From an uncultured Brachyspira sp. (GTDB lineage Bacteria; Spirochaetota; Brachyspiria; Brachyspirales; Brachyspiraceae): a stretch of 64,000 nucleotides of DNA. Of this stretch, positions 17,934-26,821 are shown piece by piece (the first letter of the stretch is position 1; each line of letters starts with the position of its first letter). The DNA lies in the NCBI RefSeq assembly GCF_944388875.1, contig NZ_CALXKQ010000015.1, forward strand, positions 1 through 64,000, in the 5' to 3' direction. The position numbers and the translations under genes were made by a program. Under the pieces are notes generated by a model. That model had not been told where the DNA came from. It saw only the letters and a list, made by a program, of their open reading frames with translations, and ran no database searches.

Positions 17934-18989
17934 ATGAAAAAGTCACTTATTGCTACTGGAGCATTGTTGGTAATGTCTTCTATTTTTGTAATATCATGCG
18001 GAGGCGGAGCTTCATCTTCTAATGCTGCTGCAGACGGTCCTACTATAGGAGTAACAATTTACCGTTATGATGACAACTTTATGTCTTTCTACAGAAGAAA
18101 CATTGAAAGTAGAATGAGCGGAAAAGCAAATTTAATAATCAATGATTCACAAAATAACCAAGCTCAGCAAAATGACCAAGTTGATGTTATGATTCAAAAA
18201 GATTCAAAAGCATTAGCTATCAATTTAGTAGACCCTCAGGCTGCTCAAACTATAATAGCTAAAGCTAAAGCTAAAGAAATACCAGTTATATTTTTCAATA
18301 AACAGCCTAGTGCTGAAGCTATGGCTAGCTATGATAAAACTTGGTATGTAGGTACTACTCCTGAAGAATCAGGCGATATGCAAGGAAAAATCGTTGTAGA
18401 TACTTGGAAAGCTAATCCTACTTGGGATAGAAACGGCGATGGTATCATACAATACGTATTATTAAAAGGCGAACCAGGACACCCAGATGCTGAAGCTAGA
18501 ACTAGCCATGTTACTTTATACATCACTAATAATGGTCTTAAAGTAGAAAGATTAGAACCAGAACAAACAGCTATGTGGGATACTGCAAAAGCTAAAGATA
18601 TAGTTGATGCTTGGATGCAAAAACACGGCAACAAAATCGAATATATTTTCTGTAATAATGATGCTATGGCTTTAGGTGCTTTACAATCTGTACAGGCTTT
18701 AGGATATAATTTAGAAGGCGGAGATCCTGCTAAATTTATACCTATAGTAGGTGTAGATGCTATTCCAGAAATGATTAATGAAATCAAAAAAGGAACAGTT
18801 GCAGGTTCTGTTCTTAATGACCCAGTTGGTCAGTCTCAAGCTCTTGTAGATTTGACTTTAAACGCAGCTGCTGGAAAAGATCCTTTAGATGGAACTACTT
18901 GGGTTTTAGACGAAGTTAAAGCAGTTCGTGTTCCTTATGTTGCTATAACTAAAGATAATATAAATGTTGCTGAAGAAGCTTATAAATAA
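17934..18989 (+). CDS. mglB: Galactose/glucose-binding lipoprotein
   Basis: This 351-residue substrate-binding protein of the Mgl ABC transporter has a lipobox in FVISCGGG and is anchored outside the membrane. All the E. coli MglB contact motifs I can recall are kept: VTIYRYDDNF, FFNKQPS, DRNGDGIIQ (calcium loop), GEPGHPDAEAR, TAMWDTA, CNNDAMAL, GVDAIPE and VLND. It is the paralogue nearest to mglA, so it is the most likely main binding protein. Its codon choice is less extreme (more C-ending codons) than its neighbours, which fits high expression. Confidence 0.95.
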   Translation: MKKSLIATGALLVMSSIFVISCGGGASSSNAAADGPTIGVTIYRYDDNFMSFYRRNIESRMSGKANLIINDSQNNQAQQNDQVDVMIQKDSKALAINLVDPQAAQTIIAKAKAKEIPVIFFNKQPSAEAMASYDKTWYVGTTPEESGDMQGKIVVDTWKANPTWDRNGDGIIQYVLLKGEPGHPDAEARTSHVTLYITNNGLKVERLEPEQTAMWDTAKAKDIVDAWMQKHGNKIEYIFCNNDAMALGALQSVQALGYNLEGGDPAKFIPIVGVDAIPEMINEIKKGTVAGSVLNDPVGQSQALVDLTLNAAAGKDPLDGTTWVLDEVKAVRVPYVAITKDNINVAEEAYK

Positions 18990-19006
18990 TAAATAGTTTA
19001 TTATTG

Positions 19007-19042
19007 ACAGGGGTATTATTTATCTAATATCCCTGTTTTTTT
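19007..19042 (+). terminator. Intra-operon terminator between mglB and mglA
   Basis: ACAGGGGTATTA (19007-19018) pairs with TAATATCCCTGT (19025-19036) with one wobble, followed by a T run to 19041. Partial read-through would give more binding protein than transporter. Confidence 0.8.
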
Positions 19043-19084
19043 AATATTTTAAGTTTTTAGTTATTTTATAAAGGTTTTATATAT

Positions 19085-20584
19085 ATGGATAAAAAAGTTA
19101 TTCTTGAAATGAAAGGTATTTCAAAGTCTTTTCCAGGTGTAAAAGCATTGGACGATGTTCAGCTTACCGTAAGAGAAGGCGAAGTTGTGGCACTTATGGG
19201 TGAAAATGGTGCTGGTAAATCTACTTTAATGAAATGTCTATTTGGTATATATCATAAAGATAGCGGAACAATATTATTGGATGGGAAGGAAGTTAATTTT
19301 ACTTCACCTAAACAGGCTTTAAATAACGGTGTTGCAATGGTTCACCAAGAATTAAATCAGGTTAGACAGAGAAATATATCTGATAATATATGGCTTGGAA
19401 AATATCCTACTAAATTCGGATTAGTTGATGAGAAGAAGATGTATGATGATACTAAAGCCATATTTGATGATTTGGAAATACCTTTGGACCCTAGAACTAA
19501 AGTTTCTACATTATCCGTATCTGAAATGCAAATGGTTGAAATAGCTAAGGCTGTTTCATATAATTCTAAAATATTGGTATTGGATGAACCTACAAGTTCA
19601 TTAACTGAAAAAGAGGTAGCTAAATTATTTAAGATCATACGAAAACTTCAAAGCAGAGGCGTTGGTATGATTTATATATCTCATAAAATGGAAGAAATTT
19701 TACAAATTTCTGATGAAGTTACAATAATGAGGGATGGAAAATATGTAGCCACTACTCCTGCAAAAGAATTAACAACCGATATGATAATAAAACAAATGGT
19801 AGGAAGGGATCTTACTAACCGCTTCCCAGAAAAAACAAATACCCCTGCTGAAGATATTTTAGAAATAAAAGATTTTACAGCATTCTATCAACCTTCTCTT
19901 AAGGAAGTTAATTTTAGCGTTAGAAAAGGAGAGGTATTTGGAATAGCAGGACTTGTCGGAGCTAAGAGAACTGAAGTTTTAGAGAGTATATTCGGCATGC
20001 GTACTTTATCTTCAGGACATGTAATAAAGATGGATCATGAAGTTAATAACTCTTCTACTAGAAAAGCTATTAGAAATGGTTTTGCTTTAGTAACTGAAGA
20101 GCGAAGACAGACTGGCATATTCGGCATGCTTTCTATCAATTTTAATTCCACTATAGCAAATATAGATAATTATAGGAATAAATTCGGATTTTTAGATAAT
20201 AAAAAAATGCATGAAGATACCAAATGGGTAATAGACAGTATGCAGGTAAAAACTCCTTCTGAGAAAACTGCTATACAGTCATTATCAGGAGGTAATCAGC
20301 AGAAAGTTATTTTAGGAAGATGGCTTTTAAGCAAGCCTGATATTCTTATGCTTGATGAACCTACACGCGGTATTGATGTTGGGGCAAAATATGATATATA
20401 CAGACTTATTATAGATTTAGCTACAGTTGGTAAGGCTGTAATAGTAGTTAGTTCTGAAATGCCTGAATTGTTAGGAATAACTGACAGAATTATGGTTATG
20501 AGCAACGGACGTGTTGCTGGAATTGTTGAAACTAAAAACACTAATCAGGAAGAAATTATGGCATTGTCTGCTAAATATTTATAA
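19085..20584 (+). CDS. mglA: Galactose/methyl-galactoside import ATP-binding protein
   Basis: This 499-residue protein holds two ABC ATPase domains in tandem. The first has Walker [10 protein letters not shown] (near residue 40) and Walker [10 protein letters not shown]. The second has the degenerate GLVGAKRTE in place of Walker A, as in E. coli MglA, then [15 protein letters not shown] and [19 protein letters not shown]. It powers sugar import with MglC. It is 20 nt upstream of mglC and follows the mglB terminator; no separate promoter is evident. Confidence 0.97.
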   Translation: MDKKVILEMKGISKSFPGVKALDDVQLTVREGEVVALMGENGAGKSTLMKCLFGIYHKDSGTILLDGKEVNFTSPKQALNNGVAMVHQELNQVRQRNISDNIWLGKYPTKFGLVDEKKMYDDTKAIFDDLEIPLDPRTKVSTLSVSEMQMVEIAKAVSYNSKILVLDEPTSSLTEKEVAKLFKIIRKLQSRGVGMIYISHKMEEILQISDEVTIMRDGKYVATTPAKELTTDMIIKQMVGRDLTNRFPEKTNTPAEDILEIKDFTAFYQPSLKEVNFSVRKGEVFGIAGLVGAKRTEVLESIFGMRTLSSGHVIKMDHEVNNSSTRKAIRNGFALVTEERRQTGIFGMLSINFNSTIANIDNYRNKFGFLDNKKMHEDTKWVIDSMQVKTPSEKTAIQSLSGGNQQKVILGRWLLSKPDILMLDEPTRGIDVGAKYDIYRLIIDLATVGKAVIVVSSEMPELLGITDRIMVMSNGRVAGIVETKNTNQEEIMALSAKYL

Positions 20585-20604
20585 TTTAATTAAAAGGATT
20601 AATC

Positions 20605-21627
20605 ATGGATAAAAATAAAATAAACATTAAAACTATTAAATCATTTGTATTAAACAATGCTATATTTGCGGCATTACTGTTAATAATTATAGGTATTATC
20701 ATTAAAGACCCTAGTTTCTTCAAATTAAGTAACTTCTTAAATATATTTGCTCAGGCATCTACTCGTATGATAATAGCTGTAGGTATTGGTACTCTTTTGG
20801 TAACTCAAGGTAACGACTTAGGTGCAGGCAGAGCTGTAGGACTTGCTGCTGTTGTAAGTGCTTCTTTATTACAATCTACTTCTAACCCTACTAGAATGTA
20901 TCCTGATTTACCTGTACTTCCTGTTATACTTCCTATACTTTTAGTTATGCTTATACTTATGGTATTCGGACTTATAAATGGCTTTATCATTTCTAAATTA
21001 TATGTAACTCCATTTATTGCTACTTTAGGTATGCAGCTTATACTTTATGGTGTAACTAGTACTTATTTTGACAGACCTCCTTATGGTGCTCAGCCTATTG
21101 GTGGACTTGATCCTAGATTTACTAACTTAGCTCAAGGCGGTATTAAATTGGGAAGTTATACTATTTCATATTTAATTATATTTGCTATCATAATAACAGC
21201 TATAATGTGGGTTGTGTGGAATAAAACTAAATTAGGTAAAAACATATTTGCGGTAGGAGGTAACCCTGAAGCTGCTGCTGTTTCTGGTGTAAATATTCCT
21301 GTTACTCTTATGATAGTTTATACTATGGCTGGTGCTTTATATGGTATAGCTGGTTCATTAGAGGTTGCTCGCGTTGGTTCTGCTACTAATAATTTGGGTA
21401 ATGGTTATGAGCTTGATGCTATTGCTGCTTGTGTAGTTGGAGGGGTTTCTTTCTCTGGCGGTATTGGTTCTATATTAGGTATTGTATCTGGTGTATTAAT
21501 ATTCCAAGTTATTAACTATGGTATGACATTCGTTGGTATTTCTCCATACATGCAATATATAATTAAAGGTGCTATCATCATAGCTGCTGTTGCTGTTGAT
21601 ACACAAAAATATTTGAAAAAAGTTTGA
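20605..21627 (+). CDS. mglC: Galactose/methyl-galactoside permease
   Basis: This 340-residue inner-membrane permease of the BPD_transp_2 (RbsC/MglC) family has about eight to ten hydrophobic segments. Typical phrases are GTLLVTQGNDLGAGRAVGLA, NGFIISKLYVTPFIATLGM, AVGGNPEAAAVSGVN and VVGGVSFSGGIGSILG. AAAGGATTAATC precedes the ATG. It ends 11 nt before a small membrane-protein ORF that may be cotranslated. Confidence 0.97.
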   Translation: MDKNKINIKTIKSFVLNNAIFAALLLIIIGIIIKDPSFFKLSNFLNIFAQASTRMIIAVGIGTLLVTQGNDLGAGRAVGLAAVVSASLLQSTSNPTRMYPDLPVLPVILPILLVMLILMVFGLINGFIISKLYVTPFIATLGMQLILYGVTSTYFDRPPYGAQPIGGLDPRFTNLAQGGIKLGSYTISYLIIFAIIITAIMWVVWNKTKLGKNIFAVGGNPEAAAVSGVNIPVTLMIVYTMAGALYGIAGSLEVARVGSATNNLGNGYELDAIAACVVGGVSFSGGIGSILGIVSGVLIFQVINYGMTFVGISPYMQYIIKGAIIIAAVAVDTQKYLKKV

Positions 21628-21638
21628 TGGGTTTTATT

Positions 21639-21797
21639 ATGGAATATGATGATAATAATGATCCTTTTAGAAGAGAATTTAATAAAAAGGAAACTAGAAA
21701 ACGTACTTTAAAATCTTGGATATTCTTAGGTTTTATATTTATGATATTTTTAGTTGCCGAGTTTGTCAGATATATAATGACAATAATATACGGATAA
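21639..21797 (+). CDS. 52-residue single-pass membrane protein downstream of mglC
   Basis: The product starts MEYDDNNDPFRREFNKK, carries a basic patch (KKETRKRTLK), then one hydrophobic helix (WIFLGFIFMIFLVAEFV) and ends MTIIYG. The charge pattern predicts an N-in, C-out single pass. It begins 11 nt after mglC stops and ends before a strong terminator, so it lies in the mgl transcript. No strong ribosome site is present (GATGGG), so coupling to mglC is likely. I recognise no family; a small accessory subunit is only a guess. Confidence 0.6.
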   Translation: MEYDDNNDPFRREFNKKETRKRTLKSWIFLGFIFMIFLVAEFVRYIMTIIYG

Positions 21798-21807
21798 AAT
21801 AAAAAAT

Positions 21808-21842
21808 AAAGGCTGTGCTTATTAATTAGCATAGCCTTTTTT
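21808..21842. terminator. Bidirectional terminator at the end of the mgl operon
   Basis: AAAGGCTGTGCT (21808-21819) pairs with AGCATAGCCTTT (21828-21839) with one wobble. T runs lie on the plus-strand side, and the complementary A run upstream serves the convergent minus-strand gene. Confidence 0.85.
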
Positions 21843-22263
21843 ACTGAATTTCTTCATATATAAGCGGTTCATCCATGAATGTTGTATATATAAAAAGGTT
21901 ATTGTTTTCTATTTTAAAAGAATATGCTGTCTGAAGTATTGATATATAATCTCCTTCCGCTTTTCTTTTTTGAGCATTATCAGTTTTTCTTGTTGTTTTT
22001 ATCATAGCTATTGAAATTAAGTCGCCGTTAATAGTACAGTCAGCCCAATAATCATTTATAGCAGATTTTCCGTATATTTTATTATCATCTATACTTATAG
22101 TAATATTCATAGCTGTATGCATATTTATAAGTTTATAGACCTTTACTTTTTTTTCAATTTGCGGATGTTCAGTACCTGATTTGATGCAGTACGAACATGA
22201 AATTAATGGATGAGGCATTAATAATATAAAACAAACTATTATTTTTTTTAAATTTAAAATAAT
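21841..22263 (-). CDS. Small lipoprotein, probable non-canonical ATT start
   Basis: From the first standard start (ATG, 22218) the product is 125 residues and begins MPHPLISCSYC, with no room for a signal peptide. The same frame stays open upstream and reads ILNLKKIIVCFILL before it, giving a textbook lipoprotein signal ending in LISC. The only well-placed start is ATT at 22263, 7 nt after a GGAG, which would make 140 residues and overlap the upstream acetyltransferase gene. The rest is beta-rich (NITISIDDNKIYGKSAIND) and recalls small META/HslJ-like domains; that resemblance is weak. Confidence 0.6.
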   Translation of the reverse strand: MILNLKKIIVCFILLMPHPLISCSYCIKSGTEHPQIEKKVKVYKLINMHTAMNITISIDDNKIYGKSAINDYWADCTINGDLISIAMIKTTRKTDNAQKRKAEGDYISILQTAYSFKIENNNLFIYTTFMDEPLIYEEIQ

Positions 22264-22760
22264 GTAAGTTCTCCTTCTTTGCTGCCGCCTCCGCTTAAAT
22301 CTTCAAATGTATCCATACCGCCTGAACCGCTATTATCAAATGCACCAGATGAATTTCCTTTAAGCACATCCTCAAATATAGGCGAACTTATCAATCTAGT
22401 ATAAGCCTGATTTTGATTTTTTTCAAATTGAATATTAGGATTAGTTTTAATGGCATGGGTTAGAAGTAATTTTGCAAAACCATTTCTTCTATACGGATAA
22501 TTCATATATATATATTTTAATACATTATCTTTTCCTATATAGTAATATCCGTGTATCCTGCCGTCTATAGTTAATAATCCTATATTTGTATTATTAGTAC
22601 GAAGTATTTTAAAGAAATAAGGGTCTGTATAAACAACCTCTTTATTATCTTTTATCTTTATATTACGTATAAAATTTTCTAATTCATTTCTGTATAAGCT
22701 GTTATACTCTATAACCACTACTGATGGATATTCTTCATGTTCTATGATTGTAGCAGCCAT
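22254..22760 (-). CDS. GNAT-type acetyltransferase with Gly/Ser-rich tail
   Basis: The 168-residue protein shows a GNAT-like core: IGLLTIDGRIHGYYYIG (beta strands), then LKYIYMNYPYRRNGFAKLLL, which fits the acetyl-CoA-binding motif A (R-x2-G-x-A). The C-terminal ~40 residues (GNSSGAFDNSGSGGMD, then SGGGSKEGELTLF) are low complexity and not part of a normal GNAT fold. The acceptor is unknown. It heads a two-gene minus-strand unit with the lipoprotein whose probable start overlaps its end. Confidence 0.65.
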   Translation of the reverse strand: MAATIIEHEEYPSVVVIEYNSLYRNELENFIRNIKIKDNKEVVYTDPYFFKILRTNNTNIGLLTIDGRIHGYYYIGKDNVLKYIYMNYPYRRNGFAKLLLTHAIKTNPNIQFEKNQNQAYTRLISSPIFEDVLKGNSSGAFDNSGSGGMDTFEDLSGGGSKEGELTLF

Positions 22761-22900
22761 ATAATTACCCCCAAGATTATATACAATATGTTATTTTTTA
22801 GTATCGGCAATATTTAATTTTTTATTGACTATTTTATATTTATAATATAGTCTTTTATCATATAAGTATAATAAAAATTAAAATATATTCAAGAATCTCA

Positions 22901-24898
22901 ATGCTTATTTTTTATAAAAAACAAATAAATATTATAAAAGCATTCTTGATAAGAGCATTGGATTTTATTCCGAGTGTTCTTACTGGCATGTTTGTACTTG
23001 TTATATCCAATAATCTGTTTGGAAGAGAAAATTCCACTATAGGCATAATTACTATATTTATATGTGCATTTATGAGGCAGAGTTTTACTGTTTCATCTTT
23101 TCCTGCTGTGGCATTTAGAATATTGTTATTGGGTTTTTTAGCTACTATAGCAGAACAGAATATAGTTTTTATAATATTGTTTAATTTTATAGTGCCTTTC
23201 TGCGTAGTTTTTCTATTATCCGATGATTTTGTTCCTAGAAATTATTTTATATACGGGTTTACTTATGTTCTGCTGCAGGCATATAATATACCAATATCCA
23301 ATATACATTTAAGAATGGAGGCTATACTTACAGCATTATTAGTATCATTTATATTTTTGGTATTAAATAAATTTTTAACTAAGCATAAAGTTTCTAATAA
23401 TCTTGCTTCAAGCAGTATTAAGATAATAAGCAAAAAATTATTATCATTATACAATAAATCATGTTCTTTAGATAAGGGAAAGAATGATGAATTATTTTCT
23501 ATAATAAATTCTTATACTTCAGCTATATATGTTGACTCATTAAAAAGACACGGCATTATGAATAATAGAAATATTAATCATTTTGAATTAGTATTATTTT
23601 TAGAAGAGATCAATCAGCTTATAAAAAAAGAATACGAAAAAATGTGCATTTTAAATGATGATGATTTGAATTATTTTCTGCAGCTTTCCAAATTAATGGA
23701 TAGAATATCTAATTTGCTTAAGCATGATATATCTAAGAAGGAAAAAGAGTTTAATTCTGTTATTTCTGGTATTAAATATTTTTATGATAATTATTCATTA
23801 AGCGATGAGAAATCAAATTATGAATGGATATACGCTGTAAGGAAACTCAACAGAATATTATATAGGATGTTTGAAAATAAAAAGGATGATTTTGAGATAA
23901 AAAGGGTATTTAATTTAAAATTTATAAGATTAAAAAAAGAGTTTAATATTAATAAATGCCATTTTAGATTTGCTTTAAAAATGGGTATAATAATGTGTAT
24001 ATCTTTTACCATAAGATATTTTCTTCCTGATGAGATTGCAGTCAGAGGATACTGGCTTCCTATACTTTCTTATATTATGATTTATCCTTTTTATGAAGAG
24101 CAGAAAGCAAATTTAAAAATAGATGTATTTGGTAATTTTTTAGGAGCATTGATATTTGCGGCAGTTTTTAAATATGTTCCAAATGAAATGATTATACCTT
24201 CTATAGGAGTATGTTTTGTTTTGTCATTATCATCTGTCAATGGATTTTTTAAAAAGATATACGGAACAGTGTCAGCATTAATATCATCATTTCCATATAT
24301 GACTAAGTTAGTTTCTACATCATCAAGAGTTGGGTTTATACTTATAGCATTGTCTATGGTGTGGATATTTGATCATTTTATCATAAGAACTGAGAGCCAT
24401 AAAGGAATGGTTGATAAAATAAGCGAACTTATAGAAATAGATACTATAATTATTAATCAAATAAGAAAAGCTATTAATAATGAAGAAACTTCTGTGTACT
24501 TGTATGAAATTATATTAAAGGCATACATGATAAAAAATAACATTATAATACATGAGAAAAATCAAACTAGATATAAAGGAACTCCTATAACTGATTCATT
24601 AATTGAAAGTAATGATAAATTTATACTTGAAGCTGAGCAGATAATATCATTAATTAAATCCTATAATAGAGAAGAGGATAAGCAGAATATGCTGATATTT
24701 ATTGAAAATATAACAAATATATTAGGAAATACAGCAAAACTTTTTAGAAATGAAATAGATGATTTTAATAATAATGAAGAAAATAAAATAAATACAATAA
24801 AAGATGATTCTTATATATTTTACAGATTAGAAAATTGTTTCAACAGCATCAATTCTATTAACAGCTCTATAAAAAATAATATTGATAATATATTTTAA
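22901..24898 (+). CDS. FUSC family membrane protein (YccS/aromatic-acid-exporter-like)
   Basis: This 665-residue protein has two membrane blocks: five or six helices in residues ~10-155, a long soluble helical region (~160-350), a second block at ~355-500 (FALKMGIIMCISF, RGYWLPILSYIMI, GNFLGALIFAAVF), then a soluble helical tail. This layout and the RGYWLPIL phrase fit the FUSC family of exporters related to AaeB/YccS. The substrate is unknown. No clear ribosome site precedes the ATG, so translation may be weak or leaderless. Confidence 0.78.
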   Translation: MLIFYKKQINIIKAFLIRALDFIPSVLTGMFVLVISNNLFGRENSTIGIITIFICAFMRQSFTVSSFPAVAFRILLLGFLATIAEQNIVFIILFNFIVPFCVVFLLSDDFVPRNYFIYGFTYVLLQAYNIPISNIHLRMEAILTALLVSFIFLVLNKFLTKHKVSNNLASSSIKIISKKLLSLYNKSCSLDKGKNDELFSIINSYTSAIYVDSLKRHGIMNNRNINHFELVLFLEEINQLIKKEYEKMCILNDDDLNYFLQLSKLMDRISNLLKHDISKKEKEFNSVISGIKYFYDNYSLSDEKSNYEWIYAVRKLNRILYRMFENKKDDFEIKRVFNLKFIRLKKEFNINKCHFRFALKMGIIMCISFTIRYFLPDEIAVRGYWLPILSYIMIYPFYEEQKANLKIDVFGNFLGALIFAAVFKYVPNEMIIPSIGVCFVLSLSSVNGFFKKIYGTVSALISSFPYMTKLVSTSSRVGFILIALSMVWIFDHFIIRTESHKGMVDKISELIEIDTIIINQIRKAINNEETSVYLYEIILKAYMIKNNIIIHEKNQTRYKGTPITDSLIESNDKFILEAEQIISLIKSYNREEDKQNMLIFIENITNILGNTAKLFRNEIDDFNNNEENKINTIKDDSYIFYRLENCFNSINSINSSIKNNIDNIF

Positions 24899-25000
24899 TA
24901 ATTTTCCTTTGTATATATATCAGGGGACATACTGATATATGATTTGAATTAAATATATTTATATCTATAATTCATACAAATATAAAAATATGGATGATAT

Positions 25001-25648
25001 ATGAAAAAAACTATTTTTTTATTTGTACTTATTATAACAATATCTTCAAATGCATTTTCTCAATTAGGTTTTTTTAGTTTAGGCTATATACTTCCTTTAG
25101 CTGGAAGCCTGCCTTCATATTATATTGGGAATCAGAATAATGTTTATAAATCAAAATCTGCTTTTGAGATAGGTTTTTTGCTTCAGCCTGCATATAATTT
25201 CTTTTTGAGTAAGAATGCGTTATTGGGACTAGGCATGGATTTAGGATACTACAGAGATAGTTACGGATTTATGGATAATGGAAAAAAATATACTCATGTT
25301 TTTGATAGTTTGAATATAGGCGGATACATTGAAACGATGTTTGCCAGAATGTTTATGATAGGTTTTGGAGGCGGGGTTAAGGTGCCGCTTGGAGGAAGCT
25401 ATAGATACGATTATATAATAGAAGTTTTAAATTATGGAAGGCTTAAAAACAGATTTGATAATATAGTAATACCTTATATAAAATTTCTCGTAGGTTTAAA
25501 AACATTTGTAAGTTTTAGCGGCATAAGTTTAAGTTTTTATTTCAATTATGATTTTCCTCTTATGGAATATAAAAGAACATCAGTTAAATTTTCATCTATA
25601 GATTTGGGTGTTCAAATTGGATTATATTTTTCTACTTTGTCATATTAA
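25001..25648 (+). CDS. Putative outer-membrane beta-barrel protein
   Basis: The 215-residue product has a Sec signal peptide (MKKTIFLFVLIITISSNAFSQ) with a likely cut after AFS or AFSQ, then alternating aromatic/glycine-rich strands (LGFFSLGYILPLAG, GLGMDLGYYRDSYGF, MIGFGGGVKVPLGG, SLSFYFNYDF). The final residue is Tyr after a predicted strand. This pattern suggests a small outer-membrane barrel; no specific family is recognised. It lies 100 bp after the FUSC gene and is probably expressed on its own. Confidence 0.65.
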   Translation: MKKTIFLFVLIITISSNAFSQLGFFSLGYILPLAGSLPSYYIGNQNNVYKSKSAFEIGFLLQPAYNFFLSKNALLGLGMDLGYYRDSYGFMDNGKKYTHVFDSLNIGGYIETMFARMFMIGFGGGVKVPLGGSYRYDYIIEVLNYGRLKNRFDNIVIPYIKFLVGLKTFVSFSGISLSFYFNYDFPLMEYKRTSVKFSSIDLGVQIGLYFSTLSY

Positions 25649-25649
25649 T

Positions 25650-26816
25650 TTATATAAAATTATAATCTGATGTGAAATTGAATGTATTGTATATATATAT
25701 TTCATTCATTGGGATATTAGGCTTATTTTGCAAGGTATCATATATTATATTGTATGAATTGCTTAGATGAACAAGATCATTGAATGTTTCTTCTTTGAAA
25801 ATATTATTAGAAAAACCGTCCATTAATGCATCTTCAATATATTTATAGCTTGTAAATTGAGCCTTTAATATTTTATAGCTGTTGGAGTTTATATTGATAT
25901 TAACTCTTTCATCAAATATGACATCTTTGAATGCATTTTCAGCACATATTTCTGGTATAAAATTAATAATTTCTTCTCTTATACTGTTATCGGGGATAAT
26001 ATTTTTTATGCTTCTTATAAATTTTTCATAATCTCCATTAGAATTTTCAAATTCCAATACATACTCTATGACAAAATATTCTATTTCTTCTTTTGTATAC
26101 GGATATTTTATATAAGTATTATCAGATTGAAGTATAAAGAAAAACTGCTTTATAGAAAAAAATTCTCCTTCATTATTCCATTTTATAATTTCATCCTTAA
26201 TACAATCTTCCAATGTTTTGTTATTAACATTGTTTATTGTACATTCAACAATAACATCTCCATTAGGCATTTTAGCACCATAAGTCTTTATAAAATTAAC
26301 TCTATTATTTCTTAATATAAAAGGCACATCCTTATACACAGCATTCCATAAAAAACTTGAATATCCATTCTCTCCATCAAATCCCACATAATCTTCATAA
26401 AAATTTTCTTTGTTTTCTATATTTCCAAGACCTATCATAGGGCTTTCGCATACCGTGAAACTTTTCTTTTTATCAAGAATAAATGTTTCTATTTCATGGT
26501 GATAAACCCCATTTAAAAAATCTAAAATACCTTGTAAAGGACAATAAACAAAATTATCAGAAGCTATCATTATAGCTTTATATTCGTCCGATGCCATACT
26601 GGAAGATGAATCAAAAAATATATTATCAAATAAAGGAGCTTTGACATAGAAATATATGGAGCATAATACACTGTTCTTTCTCTCAAGCTGTACTATTTCG
26701 GGTTCTATAATAATATCATAGCTTAAAAGTCTTATATGATTATTCTCTATTTTATTTTTTTCGGTAATAGTTCTATGAAGTCTGTTTAATAATATATTTT
26801 TATATTCATTTACCAT
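25650..26816 (-). CDS. Uncharacterised 388-residue cytoplasmic protein
   Basis: There is no signal peptide or membrane helix. The first ~230 residues alternate strands and helices around distinctive phrases (ERKNSVLCSIYFYVKAPLF, LGNIENKENFYEDYVG, AKMPNGDVIVECTINN). The second half is helical and acidic (IREEIINFIPEICAENAFKD). The layout loosely recalls proteins annotated with DUF6348, but I am not confident. It starts 5 nt after ugd ends on the same strand, so the two are probably cotranscribed. Confidence 0.7.
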   Translation of the reverse strand: MVNEYKNILLNRLHRTITEKNKIENNHIRLLSYDIIIEPEIVQLERKNSVLCSIYFYVKAPLFDNIFFDSSSSMASDEYKAIMIASDNFVYCPLQGILDFLNGVYHHEIETFILDKKKSFTVCESPMIGLGNIENKENFYEDYVGFDGENGYSSFLWNAVYKDVPFILRNNRVNFIKTYGAKMPNGDVIVECTINNVNNKTLEDCIKDEIIKWNNEGEFFSIKQFFFILQSDNTYIKYPYTKEEIEYFVIEYVLEFENSNGDYEKFIRSIKNIIPDNSIREEIINFIPEICAENAFKDVIFDERVNININSNSYKILKAQFTSYKYIEDALMDGFSNNIFKEETFNDLVHLSNSYNIIYDTLQNKPNIPMNEIYIYNTFNFTSDYNFI

Positions 26817-26821
26817 GTTAT

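Noticed and set aside
14423-18989. Transcription regulators of the LacI family
   Set aside because: The binding-protein folds are related, but all four proteins start with signal peptides and have no helix-turn-helix.
24915-24945. Terminator after the FUSC gene
   Set aside because: ATATATCAG and CTGATATAT do pair, but no T run follows, so I could not support it as a terminator.
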